A stretch of DNA of 64,000 bases from Tetradesmus obliquus (taxonomy: Eukaryota; Chlorophyta; Chlorophyceae; Sphaeropleales; Scenedesmaceae): NCBI GenBank assembly GCA_030272155.1, contig CP126191.1, positions 580,501 to 644,500 on the forward strand, in the 5' to 3' direction. A model generated the notes under the pieces. The model had not been told where the DNA came from and did not search any database. It was given only the letters and a program-made list of their open reading frames with translations. How positions within the stretch are numbered: the stretch's first letter is position 1; every line of letters begins with the position of its first letter. Positions 36,086-48,200 of the stretch are shown piece after piece. The translations under genes were made by a program, and so were the position numbers.

Positions 36086-37520
36086 CTAGCTTGCCAGCTG
36101 GCCGCTCTGCAGCAGCTGCAGGTACAGTGCCATGAAGGCAGGCAGCGTCGCCAGGGAGGCCAGGTACTGCCAGAACAGGTAGCAGGACACCTGGTCTTCG
36201 CCATTCTGCAGCAGCAGCAGCAGCAGCAGAAGATGCAGCAGAATCGAACGCAGCAAACAGAACAGAAGCGCAGCTGAAGGAGACTGCTGATGTTAGGAGT
36301 GCTGGCCGCACACAAAACAGTCAGCCCTCCTGCATCTAGTACTCTTTTACACGCCCCTCCAACAGCACGATGCATAACGCACATCATCAGCGCATGCGCC
36401 AGAGACAGCAGCCAGCCAGCCTCACCTGCGGCATGGTGGCCAGCGAGTGCACCAGCACGGCAGTAGGTGTGGCCCACACCATCATCATCACCAGCGGCAC
36501 CAGCCGGATTAACCCGCAAGAATGAGAACAGCTGGCCAATAAAGCCACCCGAGCAACTTCGTGCATGCACACTTCATGAAGAAAACAAGAAACCGCCACT
36601 GACGACAGTCATACAGCACCTTACACCAGACCGCACAGCAACACACAACCCGCCGCACCCGCAGCATTGTTGCCAGTGAGTGCACCAGCACAGCAGTGGG
36701 TGTGGCCCACACCATCATCATTACCAGCGGCACCAGCGGGCACACTAGGCTAACTAAGCATGCACACCTGCTAAATTTCTAACCACTACTAGCTGCTATG
36801 CTGATGACATTCGTATGATGAAATTTGTACGGATGACAATTGTGCAGCACCCAGCAATAGCGTAGCACATGAGCCACGGCCAACACAGCAAGTGGTTGGC
36901 CTCACCCGCAGCATTGTTGCCAATGAGTGCACAAGCACGGCAGTGGGTGTGGCCCACACCATCATCGTTACTAAGGGCACCAGCGGGTCCAGCCCCTGAG
37001 GCAACTTTTAAAGGATTACTAGCCAGCTGCTGATGAAATTAGTATGATGAAACTCGTATGATGACACTCGAGCAGCACCCAGCCACAGCGTAGCGCATAA
37101 GCAACAACCAGCACAGCAAGAAGGCAGCCTCACCCGCAGCATCGTCGCCAATGAATGCACCAGCACGGCAGTTGGTGTGGCCCACACCATCATCATCACT
37201 AGAGGGACCAGAGGGTCCAGCCCCTGAGGCAGCAGCTGCAGCTTCAGGGCGCCCAGCACCAGGGCCATGCCTGCCAGCGGGTGCAGCAGCAGCTTGCCGG
37301 CAATCATGCTCAGCAGGAACTTGGGTGGGACCTGCAATGAGACAGCACCAGGAGCAGCAGCAGCAGCAGGGAGTTGCAGCAGCAGCTTGCCGGCGATCAT
37401 GCTTAACAGGAACTTTGGGGGCACCTGCAGTAAGGCAGCGGCAGCAGCAGCAGCAGAGGGTTGCAGCAGCAGCTTGCCGGCAACCATGCTGAGCAGGAAC
37501 TTGGGCGGCACCTGCACAGC

Positions 37521-37577
<57 letters not shown>

Positions 37578-37713
37578 GAGACGGAAACATCACATAGAGA
37601 GGGTTGGGGCCAGCAGGGCGCAGAGCGCTTTGTTGCCATGGTTGGGAATATTGTTGCTCTCACTCCAACTGTGCTTGCTGCAGGAGAAAGTTGAGATACT
37701 AACGGCTGCTCAA

Positions 37714-37748
<35 letters not shown>

Positions 37749-39841
37749 ATGCACCGCATCAGCCCACCTGTGCTGCTCCAGGCCCTTCTGCCAGGTTTGC
37801 TCCCAGCACCAGGAACAGGCAGGGGATGAGGGGGGCGCCCAGCATGGCCAGCGCCTCACCCAGCACATGCAGCCCACCTGCGGCAAAACACCGGTAGGGT
37901 CACTCCTAACATCAGTGGCAACATGAATGAACTGTATGGGTGGCACTGAATAACATCGAGCCCAGCATGGCCAGCGCCTCGCCCAACACATGCAGCCCAT
38001 TTGCAGCGCACGAGACACCATCAAATTGAATACCAACAGAAAGATGTGGCAATCTACTTGCACAGGTGGCGCAGTAGGACTTGCGTCTACAACTGGGTAC
38101 TTCAGCTGGCAACACAAAGGCAAGTGATGCAACTGCTCCTGATAGAACTGATACACACAGGCTGATGGACTGGCTGACACGTGGCTTAGATGTGGCACAC
38201 ACCTGTGGGTGTGAACAGGTGCTCCTTGAGCTCAGGCACAGCAGCCACTGGGATGGCCAGCAGGCAGGCAATCACAGGAGGCGTGAACACCCCTTTGGCG
38301 AGCGTTGACAGCTGACCCGGCTGCTGCTGCTGCTGCTGGGGAGGAGGCTGCTGCAATATACCAGCACTGGCGGCAGCAGCAGCTTCAGGACCTGCTGCTG
38401 CTGCTGCTGAAACTGGAGCTCCTATTGGCACAGCAGTTGTGCTGACCAGTGCTGCTGCTGCTGCAAGCTTAGGCTGCTGCTGCTGTTTGTCAGTGCCCTG
38501 CGCTGCCGCCGGCCGCTGCAGCAGCAGGTAGCCGCAGGGAAACTGGATAAAAGACGCCACAAAGAACCCCAGCATAACATACGTTATGGCCATCTCCTTG
38601 CCTTCTGCGCTGATCAGCACATCTGGGCTGGCAATCAGGGATGGCACCCTTACGAGTGGCAGATTTCCAATGTTTCCTGCTGTGTTCATGACTAGGGTTT
38701 GGGCCCGCAGCTCTGGCGGGATTCCTGCAAGCTGCACCTGCAGCAAGTTGACAGTCCAAAGTCGAAAGTTAACAGTTGAAGGTTGACAGTTGAAATTTGA
38801 TTTCCAGCAGCGAGACAGCAACAATAAAGCAAGACAGCAACAAAAAACGCAGCAGTTGAAAGTGACTGCATTCTCTTTTCAGCAGACTGGCATAGCACAG
38901 AGCACAGGGCAGGGTCGTGCCGCTGCTCACCTGCAGCCAGCCGATGCCGAGGCCCGCTGCATGGCACAGCAGCATGTTGGCTGCCAGGGGCCACAGGGAC
39001 AGCGCGAGGGACACATCCACTGAGGAGCCCAGCTTGCTCAGCAGCTGCAATGGAACAACATCAAAATCAGCGCAAGCAGGCAGGGGGCAAACAGGACAGG
39101 TGAATCGAGCCAATGCTGCAAGAACACCGGTGCAGCAAGGATACATCCACTGAGGACCCCAGCTTGCTCAGCAGCTGTAATAGCATAGCAATGCAAGCAA
39201 GAAGGGCAGGTTTTGTCATCGGGAGTGGGGACAGGGACATTTAGTCACTCCTGCATTTCACAACGAGGTCCATTGCACGCAACTCTACTGCATGGGTCTG
39301 TGCACTAGTGCAACTAGTGGAGTTCTGCGTGTCGGCAGTGTGGTACATAAGTTGAGGCTGATGTTGTTGCTGCTGACAGCACAACAACTACGAATGGTCA
39401 AGGCGCTGCAACCCTGCATGCAGTGTTGACAGCATTATCAGATTTATAGGCTCCCCAACCACCTACCAGTGCTGGAGTGAAGACATTCATAATAAGCACA
39501 CTGAGCATCCTGCGGCCCTCAAGTGTAAGGATGCCCTGCTTTGCACACAGCGCTCCCCCGCCACTCAGCAGCGCCACCTTGACCACTGGCTCTGCTGCTA
39601 TGGCTGCTAACTGGTACGGCTGCAGCACAGCTGCTGTCCTGCAAGCGAGCTGCCTCGCCTTGGGAGAGCTGGTGCTGCTGCTGCTGTTGCTGACAACAGC
39701 AGCAGCGCTGCACCTGCTGTTGCTGCCACGTGGGTGTGTTGCTGAGCTGTGACGCGGCCGACTGATGTCGAACGGTCTATAAAAATTGACATGCTCCATC
39801 GTCGTTCGGTGACAAGCGTGTAGCTGCGCGTGGCACGACAT
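36086..39841 (-). CDS. PILS: PILS / auxin efflux carrier family protein
   Basis: Six exons on the minus strand join in phase to 483 aa: 39841-39467, 39044-38931, 38737-38203, 37877-37768, 37331-37134 and 36205-36086. PIN-LIKES proteins (Mem_trans family) are ten-helix carriers, in plants located in the ER and linked to intracellular auxin homeostasis. Family signatures are LTLEGRRMLSVLIMNVFTPA, then LVMNTAGNIGNLPL, a second-bundle helix FTPPVIACLLAIPVAAVPEL, IPCLFLVLGANLAEGPG and WATPTAVLVHSLATMLR, ending FWQYLASLATLPAFMALYLQ. The first 75 residues are Ser/Ala-rich and the cytoplasmic loop (about 215-280) is Gln/Ala-rich from CAG tracts. The start ATG is the first in frame; a second Met 14 codons in is possible. 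The substrate in this alga is unknown. Introns contain exon-edge copies. Confidence 0.9.
36420..37000 (-). repeat. Three copies of PILS exon 5 3' end
   Basis: Downstream of exon 5 on the minus strand, three blocks at about 36424-36505, 36650-36750 and 36898-36995 repeat its last about 65-95 bases (PLVMMMVWATPTAVLVHSLA) up to a donor-like site ccgcag|gtgag. The genuine exon end is at 37134. Confidence 0.85.
37395..37515 (-). repeat. Two copies of PILS exon 5 5' start
   Basis: Upstream of exon 5 on the minus strand, two blocks (about 37390-37427 and 37472-37512) repeat its acceptor and first codons (VPPKFLLSMIAGKLLLQ, with one Ile/Val variant). A long CAG tract (37520-37575) adjoins the second. 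Confidence 0.87.
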
Positions 39842-40317
39842 CGTGCTGTTGGAACAGTTGTGCTACCAGAGTCGAGATCCTAACAGCTGCTTCAATTACT
39901 CTCGCTGGTGAAAAACCCACAAATCTCTTTGGCAAGTGGAAAACGTCAGGAGCTGGCAACTTGCCGGTTTTCCGAGTCAGATACACGAATGTCACATGCG
40001 GGATTTTACTGTAGGAGGGTTGCATAGGGTTGTACCCTGAGGGGTTATCCGTCGCCTTAAACAGCCAAACCATACCAGCCCATGAAAACCTGATTCTCAC
40101 AGCTGTGCCTAACAGGACTGTGGCTTCACGCAGGGCTTTGAAGTGCTGCTGGCAGGCAGCACATTGCCACCTCAAGCCGCCGCAGCAATTTTGGCAACAT
40201 GGGATTCTGCCCACACAGCGTGGTGGGATGTATACTCCACATGCCTTGGTGCAAAAACACGGCACTTACAAACAGCAGTTGCCATGCCGCGCTACCAACA
40301 CACGTGATGCTGCAAGA
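39842..40317. other. Spacer between tandem minus-strand genes
   Basis: A 476-base gap between the GNAT stop and the PILS start. It should hold the GNAT 3' end and the PILS promoter. No gene is supported; the minus-strand frame across it (39777-40265) lacks a recognisable domain. Confidence 0.5.
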
Positions 40318-42175
40318 TCAGCTGCGCAGCTGCTTGTGCAGCAGCAGTCTGCGAGGCCGCCGCAGTGCTCGCGCAAAGCCTTCAGTCTCTTCTGTCTCCT
40401 GCTCATAGCCCATGCTGCTGTACAGCTGCAGCGCTGCTGCGTTGTCGTGCACCACATGCACATACATGTGCTCAACACCTGCATTCAAGATGAACAGCAC
40501 AATGACGCGTAGACGGGTTGGCAGCAGCAGGCGAGCATTTTGAGTGTCTGCCTTTGTTGCTGCACTCACTGCTGTTGGCATACTATGGGCTGTGAGGATA
40601 AGAAACTTGCAGTAGAAATCTGTTTGCACAAGCCCGGCAGCCAGGGTCAGGCTGCGCCGCGCTGTGAATGCCAGCAGCACTTCACTCCCCTATGGTAGAA
40701 ACACACACCTGCTGCCTGGCTACCATGATTATGATGATTTCTTTACTAAGTGTTACTTGTGTTCAGCAGAGAGACGATGCACGATGCACAGAGGCCGAAG
40801 TGGCCAAATGGTTTGCTGCTCTCTCACCCAGCCCAGCTGCCACTCGTTCTGCCTCTGCCATGAGTGCGCCCGCAATGCCCTGCCGCCGTGCACCAGCTGC
40901 CACACAGATGTTGGACAGGTAGGCGCGCCGCTGCGCCTGCGCCTCCTGCGGCAGCAGCCGTCGAGCAGCAGCAGCAGCAGCAGCGAGCAGCGGGAAGTTT
41001 TTGCTGATGGAGCCCAATGCAAGGTTAGTAAGGCACGGCTGCGTCGGCAGTGCATCCTGAAAAGGGCCGCCATAAGCGCAGCCATCTGCGGCTGCCTTAC
41101 AAACCTTTCCCGATCCTCTGCGCAATCTGAAACCCAAATCGTTTTGTTGCGTGTACAACGTGTCACACCTGCGGCTGCCGGCCTACGAGCTCCTCTCTGC
41201 TGGCAGCACTGCGCCCTGACTGACATAATGCAAGCCAACGTGATGCACACAACGAAAACAACATTTGAAATACAAGATGCTACTGTGCCACACCTGCGGC
41301 TGCCGGCCCACTAGCTCCTCTGCTGGCAGCACAGCCCCTTGGTTAATGTCCAGGCTGCCTACCACCAGCTGCGCAGCGCTGCCAGCTGCAGCATCAGCAG
41401 GCAGCTTTGTGGATAGCTCCATGTCAGAGCCGACCTGCAGTGCGCATTCGCACATACCGTCAGGGAAATGTCACAACATCATACACGGGGGCTCTGCATG
41501 GGCCAGTCGGTGCAGGCAGCTTTGTGGACAGCTGCATGTCAGAGGCAACCTGCGGTTGAAACATTGGCACACATACCATGCTACTTCAAAAAAAACTATT
41601 CGTTGCTGTGTGTGTGGTGTGGCAGCTGTGTAGATGCCTTGCAGGCAAGACATGGTGCAGCGCTGCGCTGCAAACGGCTGCTGTGGCAGAACCGCAGAAC
41701 CTGTACCGTCAGAGCTGTCTGCACAACGCCTCCTTCCTGCATTGTAGAGTTGCCCTCATAAGCAGTAATCACTGCAGCTGCTTTTGCTCATCGCTCCTGC
41801 TGTTGTTGCTGCTGGTACTGCTGCTGCTGCTCACCGCTGCTGCTACTGGGCATCCTGGCTCGTCCGGCACTGTTGCGATGAGGCACAGGATGTGCATCAC
41901 CTTGTAGTCAGGCTCCGTGCCTGGCAGCAGCAGCGGCAGCAGCAGCAGCAGCAGCAGCTTCAGAGAGGAAGCAGTAGACTCTTACTCGGAGGCAGCACAA
42001 CGAGCACCAAGTGTGGGTTGGCGGCTGCACACTTGCAACTGCATGTGCGGCAGGGGGATTAAGATTACACAGACTTCTGCTGCTGGTGACTGCGTTGCAC
42101 AGCCCATGGCGTTCGTGGCCTCCCAAACAGCAGGTATGAAGACCATTTCAGCCAATCCTGTTGCTGCTTCTGCTC

Positions 42176-42212
<37 letters not shown>

Positions 42213-43464
42213 GTTGGCTGCTCACCGTTCACTTTCCGCGTGACTGACTCCCACTCTGCATCGCCCTTCATGCGCCGGTGCATCTGCAGCAGGGCAGCAC
42301 ACCAACTGCTGAAGCCTGGCAAACACAAATCGGCTACGTGCCAAAAGGCAGTTCCATTGTGCTGTAGCTGCCCACCAACTTCTTTGCTGCTTCACGACAC
42401 ATACGCAGCATAAGGAGTAGAAGCATGACAAAGCGCCATGCAGGCAGCATTGCTGCAGCTTTGACTGCAAAAGTCATCTATTCCAGCTGTGCTTCAGCAA
42501 GGGCTTGCTGCTTCAGCATGAGCAAGCCCAAAACAATGAAATGCTGCTGCTAGTACTGCTGCTGCTGCTGCCAATTGCAATTACCCTAGCTGAGTACTCG
42601 CTGCGGTCGGGTGGGTAGTGGTAGAAGCTGTGGGCCCGCAGGTAGCCTGCAGCACGCAGCTCTGCAGGACTGCTGGCCTGGCGGATGCTGAACTGCACTT
42701 GGCCCTGTAGCAGCAGCAATTGGTGGTGCAGCAGCATGAAATAGATTGTTTGACGTGTAATGGTGATGCCTTTGCAGGTGGTGGTGGTGGTGGTGGTGAG
42801 GGGTGTGCATGCCTGCTGGCAATGGCGTGTTATACGTGATAGTCGCTATGGCACGGCTGTACTGCAGTGGGTGATTGTGAACTGCTCAAGCCCTCACTGC
42901 CAGCACCACAAAACACAAACAAAGTACAAGCTCTGTACCTGTGAATTGAGCTCCTGCACTGCTTGGCAGATGTGCCTACTGCTGCGCTGCCTGCAGTGCT
43001 GCTCCAAGGGGCAGCGCTGCAGCACAGACAGCTGCTGCATTGCTGGCCAGGCCGGCAAAAACTGCTTGCAGCTGGTTCTTCTGTTAAGTGACTGCATGCT
43101 TAAGAACGTATGCCAATGGTGCGGTGCCGATGGTTGGTACACTGCTGCTGTGCTGCTGCTGATGTAGTAACTTCGCCAGTAGCTGTGCTTCCACGGATCT
43201 TGGAAAACATCACAGCAATGAGTTTCGTATTTAGAACACATGTAGGCTTGAAATGCTAATGTGTCGGAGAGCGACCGAGCAGCAGAGCTGTGTCACTCGC
43301 ATGTTGTAACGCTGAAGCGGCCGCGCACGTGTACGTGCCACAAGCATACATAGTTTAATTTTTAGGTCTTACTCTTATCAGTATGACAGCTGGACGTTCA
43401 GTCGTACCTCCACGTGGCTGCCAGTCCAGGGTTGCCCAACGGTGTGACGACACCGGTTCGTCAT
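40318..43464 (-). CDS. GCN5-related N-acetyltransferase (plastid-type GNAT)
   Basis: Seven exons on the minus strand join in phase: 43464-43408 (first exon tentative), 42704-42585, 42283-42226, 41920-41835, 41434-41294, 40945-40828 and 40478-40318, giving about 246 aa. GNAT enzymes transfer acetyl from acetyl-CoA to amino groups. The acetyl-CoA loop is visible as SNICVAAGARRQGIAGALM (about 165-183, R/Q-x-x-G-x-A/G). The C-terminal motif B contains GVEHMYVHVVHDNAAALQLY and SMGYEQETEETEGFARAL. N-terminal family features are FSIRQASSPAEL, YPPDRSEYSAR and RRMKGDAEWESV. This arrangement resembles the plant chloroplast GNATs that acetylate lysines and N-termini, so plastid targeting is likely, but a convincing transit peptide is not established because the 5' exon is uncertain. 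A small extra exon between 41835 and 41434 is possible. Confidence 0.85.
41165..41562 (-). repeat. Edge copies around GNAT exon 5
   Basis: About 41165-41210 repeats the end of exon 5 with its donor (LPAEELVGRQPQ region), downstream on the minus strand. About 41508-41562 repeats its start (VGSDMELSTKLP region), upstream. Both are on the side expected for the edge they copy. Confidence 0.75.
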
Positions 43465-44324
43465 GATTCGCACGATAGCTACGAGCTGCAAGAGCCACAA
43501 ATGCTATCAACGTGCCCGTATGTAGCAGATTGTTCCTATCTGCACAAGAGCTTGCGCAAACGTCGCCAGACAGCTTTCTAGCAGTAAACAGGGAGCACAC
43601 AGTACAGGAGAGCGTTTTTCATCACAGGTAAGCACGACTCTTGCGACTCCCTTGTTTCAACGGTGATATAGGTGTCCCATCAGACCTCATATAGGCTGAG
43701 TAGCAGTAGCAACAGTAGCAGCAAGCGCTGCTGCTGTCGGTCGTCGCAGTCTGGGTGGATGGCTGACTAGCCGCTTCCAACAGCATGGAGCTATCCGCCA
43801 CACAGACAACATGCCTGCAGCAACAGCTCTGCCGTCAGGCATTTGCATCTCAGTTGTTTGTATTGGCCCTGCGGCATGTGCAGCTTTCCTGCAAGCTGAT
43901 CCTGTTGTGAAGCTTCGGTACCTGCACAACAGGATCAGCTCGCAGGAAAGCTTCACAACAGCGGCTGTGATGTACTCGCGTGCAATCTCATGCTGCACAG
44001 CCAGCATGGATAGCTACTGCCTGGTCAAAGCAGCACACCCAGGTTCATGCTCCTAGTTCAGCCACCATGTGCATTTGTTCACTAAACATTCCCAGCTGTT
44101 TTCCATGCTGGCTGAGCCACACAGTTGCACACCTTCCTTTATCTGCCCTTCGTGCACCACAATCTGCTGCCCTGCCGCAACTCTCCCCGCAATGCGCAGC
44201 CACACGTCTGCTGTGACTCATTATTGTTTGTCACCAAGCAATAGCACTAACACCATCTGCTGTGACTTTTGAATACATTGCAGGCAGTACATCAGGCAGT
44301 ACACCAAGCAGTACAGCAGCCACC
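43465..44324. promoter_or_regulatory. Divergent intergenic region, GNAT / caleosin
   Basis: The 860 bases between the tentative GNAT start (-) and the caleosin ATG (+) must hold both promoters if the GNAT start is right. It contains a long near-perfect inverted repeat (43882-43952). I cannot point to a TATA box or known operator. Repeated caggcagtac units lie just 5' of the caleosin ATG (44281-44315). Confidence 0.4.
43882..43952. repeat. 28-bp inverted repeat, 15-base loop
   Basis: Left arm 43882-43909 and right arm 43925-43952 are reverse complements with one mismatch (position 43893 a against g). They are separated by aagcttcggtacctg. As RNA this would be a very stable hairpin of about 27 paired bases. 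It could be a small-RNA precursor, a remnant of a palindromic insertion or a structural element. It lies about 370 bases upstream of the caleosin start. Confidence 0.85.
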
Positions 44325-45238
44325 ATGTCGTCCCAGCTGGTCACCGCAATCGCCTCTGTGCCCATCACAGAGGCACGCCCAGTGCCCACAGGCCTTGACA
44401 GCAAGCTGCCCCACCCAGGTAGGCTGGTGTTACTGCTGACATTTGAGACATGGCAAGGCATCAACAGTATAGCAGCACAGCCCTAGGTGTGTTTGTCATT
44501 GGTGCTTGACAGCAAGCTGCCCCACCCAGGTAGGTGGCTGAGCGCACTGCTGACATGGCAAGGCATCAATGCACTAGCATCATAGCTGGAGTATTGCGTG
44601 TGGTGTGCGGTGTGTGGTGTGCGCTGCCTCGCGTTGTCCGCAGTGGTGATTGGGCATTGTGTGGTTGGCAATGCGCATTGCTCATGTCAGCCGCTGCTCA
44701 GCTGCCAGCAAGCTACTACACAGCATGTCACTCGCTCCTCCCAAACATGACACACATCCTCTTTTTTTTGTCCCACGCAGGCCTGCCGCGTGTCAACAAG
44801 GCGGTGTCTGCTGAGAGCCCCAATGGCAGCCCTGCCCACCTGGCCCGTGAGGACCACAGCGTGATTCAGCAGCACGTGGACTTCTTCGACAGGTGCGTTG
44901 GTTTGCAGCAGACTGGTGCAGTTGTTGCAAATGATGCAGCAGCACGTGGACTTCTTCGACAGGTGCGGGTTCGACCGCAGCATGTCGCAGCTGTTGTGCC
45001 GCACTGTGCCACATGTACTGTGCAGCTGCACGTGGACTTCTTTGACTGGTGCATGGGTGTGCAAGCGCTTAACATGTAGTCCTTTGTTCCGTTGTTTTGC
45101 ACCTGGAGCAGTTGCTGCAGGCATGCATGATGCAGCTGTGTTAAGCTCCAGCCAGGACACTGGAGCCTGCAGTGTGGCAAGCAGCCTGACGCTGCTGCTG
45201 CTGCTGCTTCTACTGCTGCTGCTGCTGCTGCTCTTTCT

Positions 45239-45282
<44 letters not shown>

Positions 45283-48200
45283 AGGGACCAGGACGGTGTA
45301 ATCTGGCCCTGGGACACCTACATCGGTGAGTGTGTATGGGAGGGCGGTGTGTTAGAACTTCTAATTGCACTGTGGCTCTCCATGTAACACCGCCCTTGTC
45401 ACGCCACAACATGCAATTACACGCACGGTAGGGGCAGCCGGTGCAGCCTTCAAAGCCTTAGCTAAAGCTGCTCAAAGCCTGCTCAAGCAGCTTAGCGCAT
45501 GGTGCTCTGTTACACCTGCAGGCTGTCGCTGTATTGCCAGGACCAACATGTAACTTCCTTTCCCTCATTGTGTCAAGCGACAATGCAGCTATGCACTGCT
45601 CGCTCTTGCTCAAACAGTGGCTGCGGTGGCCATGTGCATGTGGCACCTGCTAGAGAGCGCCAGGGTAACACATGGCAAGCGTGTACATGGTTGGTGTAGT
45701 CCACAGGATGCATCAACCCGTAATACGCATGGGATGTGTCACTGCTTGCTGCCCTTGCACCAACTACAAGCAGAGCATCACAAGGTGCTATCCACCGCCA
45801 ATATTTTCACCGGCGTTTTTGTGTATTGGCGGCGTTCTCGAGTGACCGGCATTTTGCGCAGACCCTAAACACCTTAAAAAGCCCATACATTGCACCGCCC
45901 ACAGACAAAGCACTCCTGATCAGCCTGAGGCAGCCAATGTGGGTGTAAGGAGGGACATGCAGGCCACCTGCAGGGCCTGCTTTATATCCACATTGTCTGC
46001 CCAAGACGTGCCTCATGTCAGCGTTGTGAAGACCTGCCTCACCTCTTCCTATAGTTGTCACACCTGTCGAGCATACATGCGTACACATGCATCCCTGCAC
46101 GCGTCCGCCACCCGGGCATCGACAGGCTCATCTCCGGACCCGTGCCCTGAAAAGGGCTAACCACCTGCTTGAGCATCTCCATCTCACACTCTGTTCCCCT
46201 GGCTGCGCATGTTTGACTTTCTCAGGCATCTCCCTGTTCTGGCTTCTTTCTTACCCGAAGCGTCAATATTTGATGTATTGTTACTGCTTTCCCGCAGGCT
46301 TCCGCCGCCTGGGCTTTGGCCGCATCATCTCCACCCTGGCTGTGCCCTTCATCCATGGCAGCTTCTCCTACCCCAGCGGCACGGGGTTGCTGCCAGACCC
46401 CTTCATGAGGTGAGCGGGGTTCTAGGGTGTTTTTGGTTGCTGTGTGGAAGCAATCTGTGGCACGAACTGCTGCCAGGCCCTTTCATGGCGTGTGCGCAGT
46501 GCGACAGCGCACGCAATGCTTGCGTGGCTGTTGCTGCAGCCTCTGTTGTGGGATGCAGCTTCTCCTACCCCAGCGGCACTGGCCTGCTGCCAGAACCCTG
46601 CATGAGGTGAGCAGGTGGTGCAGACCACATGCTTTGAGCTTGCACGGCTATGGTTTACACCTCAGTGGAGGGTGGCAGCTCCTCCCACGTGGGGTGCACC
46701 CCAGCGGCACCGTCGTCCTGCTGGAACCCTTCGTGAGGTGAGGCAGCAAGATTGAGGAGATTTTTGCAGTTACTAATGACAGCACTGCCCACTCGTATGT
46801 GGCACAGGTTGCTGCCGCCAGACCCTGTCATGACGTGGGTGAGGTTCAAGACATTGTTGCAGTTGTGCTGCAATGATAAATGTGGCACAGCCTGCTGCCA
46901 GGCCCTTCCACAGCGTGAAACAAAGCATGTTGCCGACAGCGGGCTGTACGTCATAAAGCTTGCGGATGTGTGGCAGTGTTGACCCGTATAGCTCTGCAAG
47001 TGCTAGAGCCAGGTTAGCTGCAGTGCTGTGCTGTGCGCTGCTTCTTTGCGAATGACAAGCAGGCACGCACAGCACAACACTCCAGCTCACCGGCAGCAGG
47101 TGGCAGATCCTGTCTGTTTTTGCTGTGGCCTTTGCTTTCAATCAGTAAGTCAGTTGGAGGGTGGAGTCTTGGCACATGTACATGCGCACCCCCGGGCAGC
47201 GCCGTGTGGCATACATCATGCACTGAGTGTGGCCTGCTGACACAATTTCCGCTGACGTACATCAGCTCAGCAACTGTGAATATGTGCCCTGCCATGGTGC
47301 CGCCTTGCAGGATCTTCGTCAAGAACATGCACCGCTGCAAGCACGGCAGCGACTCAGGTGCGTGACGGCAGCATGAATGGTGCAGTGCAGAGGTGTGAGC
47401 GGCTGCCCGATATAACCACCATGTGTGGCGCTTCAGCTGGTGGCAGTTGAACAGCGGCAGCTGCCATGCTTAAGCTTGCAAGTGCCATGAGATGGATGTG
47501 CAAAAGAGCGTTGATCACTGCTGCCGACGCCCCTACTATTGCTGCTTCTGCCATTACTGCTGCTGCTGCTGCTGCTCCCAGAGGTGTACGACACTGAGGG
47601 CCGCTTTGTGCCTGAGAAGTTTGAGGAACTCTTCAGGTGAGAATTTGAGCATGAACTTCTGCATCCAATGCATGATGATCTTGTTTGTTTGCTTGCTTGC
47701 ATGGCCACTGCACCTGCTGTACATACCTGCCCCTAAATGTCAACGCTTTATTGTTGTTTAAAGTTTTCTGCGCAGCGCTTGTCAGCCAGCAATTGCCGTT
47801 TCATCAAGGCAGCTGTTTGACTGCCTCTGCCGCTTGAGTGTTACAACTATCAGGACAGGATGCTGTCTACCATCTCCCATCTGCGCCTGCACTTGCAAGG
47901 ACAGCTCACCATCCAGCTGCAGCAAACATGGCTGAACTGTCATGGCAAGGCAGCAAGCTTCGGCAAGCTTTTGCTGCCTCTCCATGACATCTTGGCCAAG
48001 TTGGCAGCAGCACATTGCATGGACATTGGCCTGCGCATTTCCCTCCCCACACTGCAAGTGCAGTGTACTCACCCGTCACCACCCCGTGCTGCACCATCTC
48101 GTCTGTGCCGCCCATCGCCACCCCATAATGGAAACTGACGACAGTCATTGACATCACTGCCTCTGCCTTGCGCGACTCTGCTGTGCTGCTGTGTGTTTTA

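Noticed and set aside
43355..43600. Alternative GNAT first exon starting at 43600 with a transit-like peptide
   Set aside because: It reaches the donor at 43408 in phase 1, which does not match the phase-0 acceptor at 42704. The frame starting at 43464 does.
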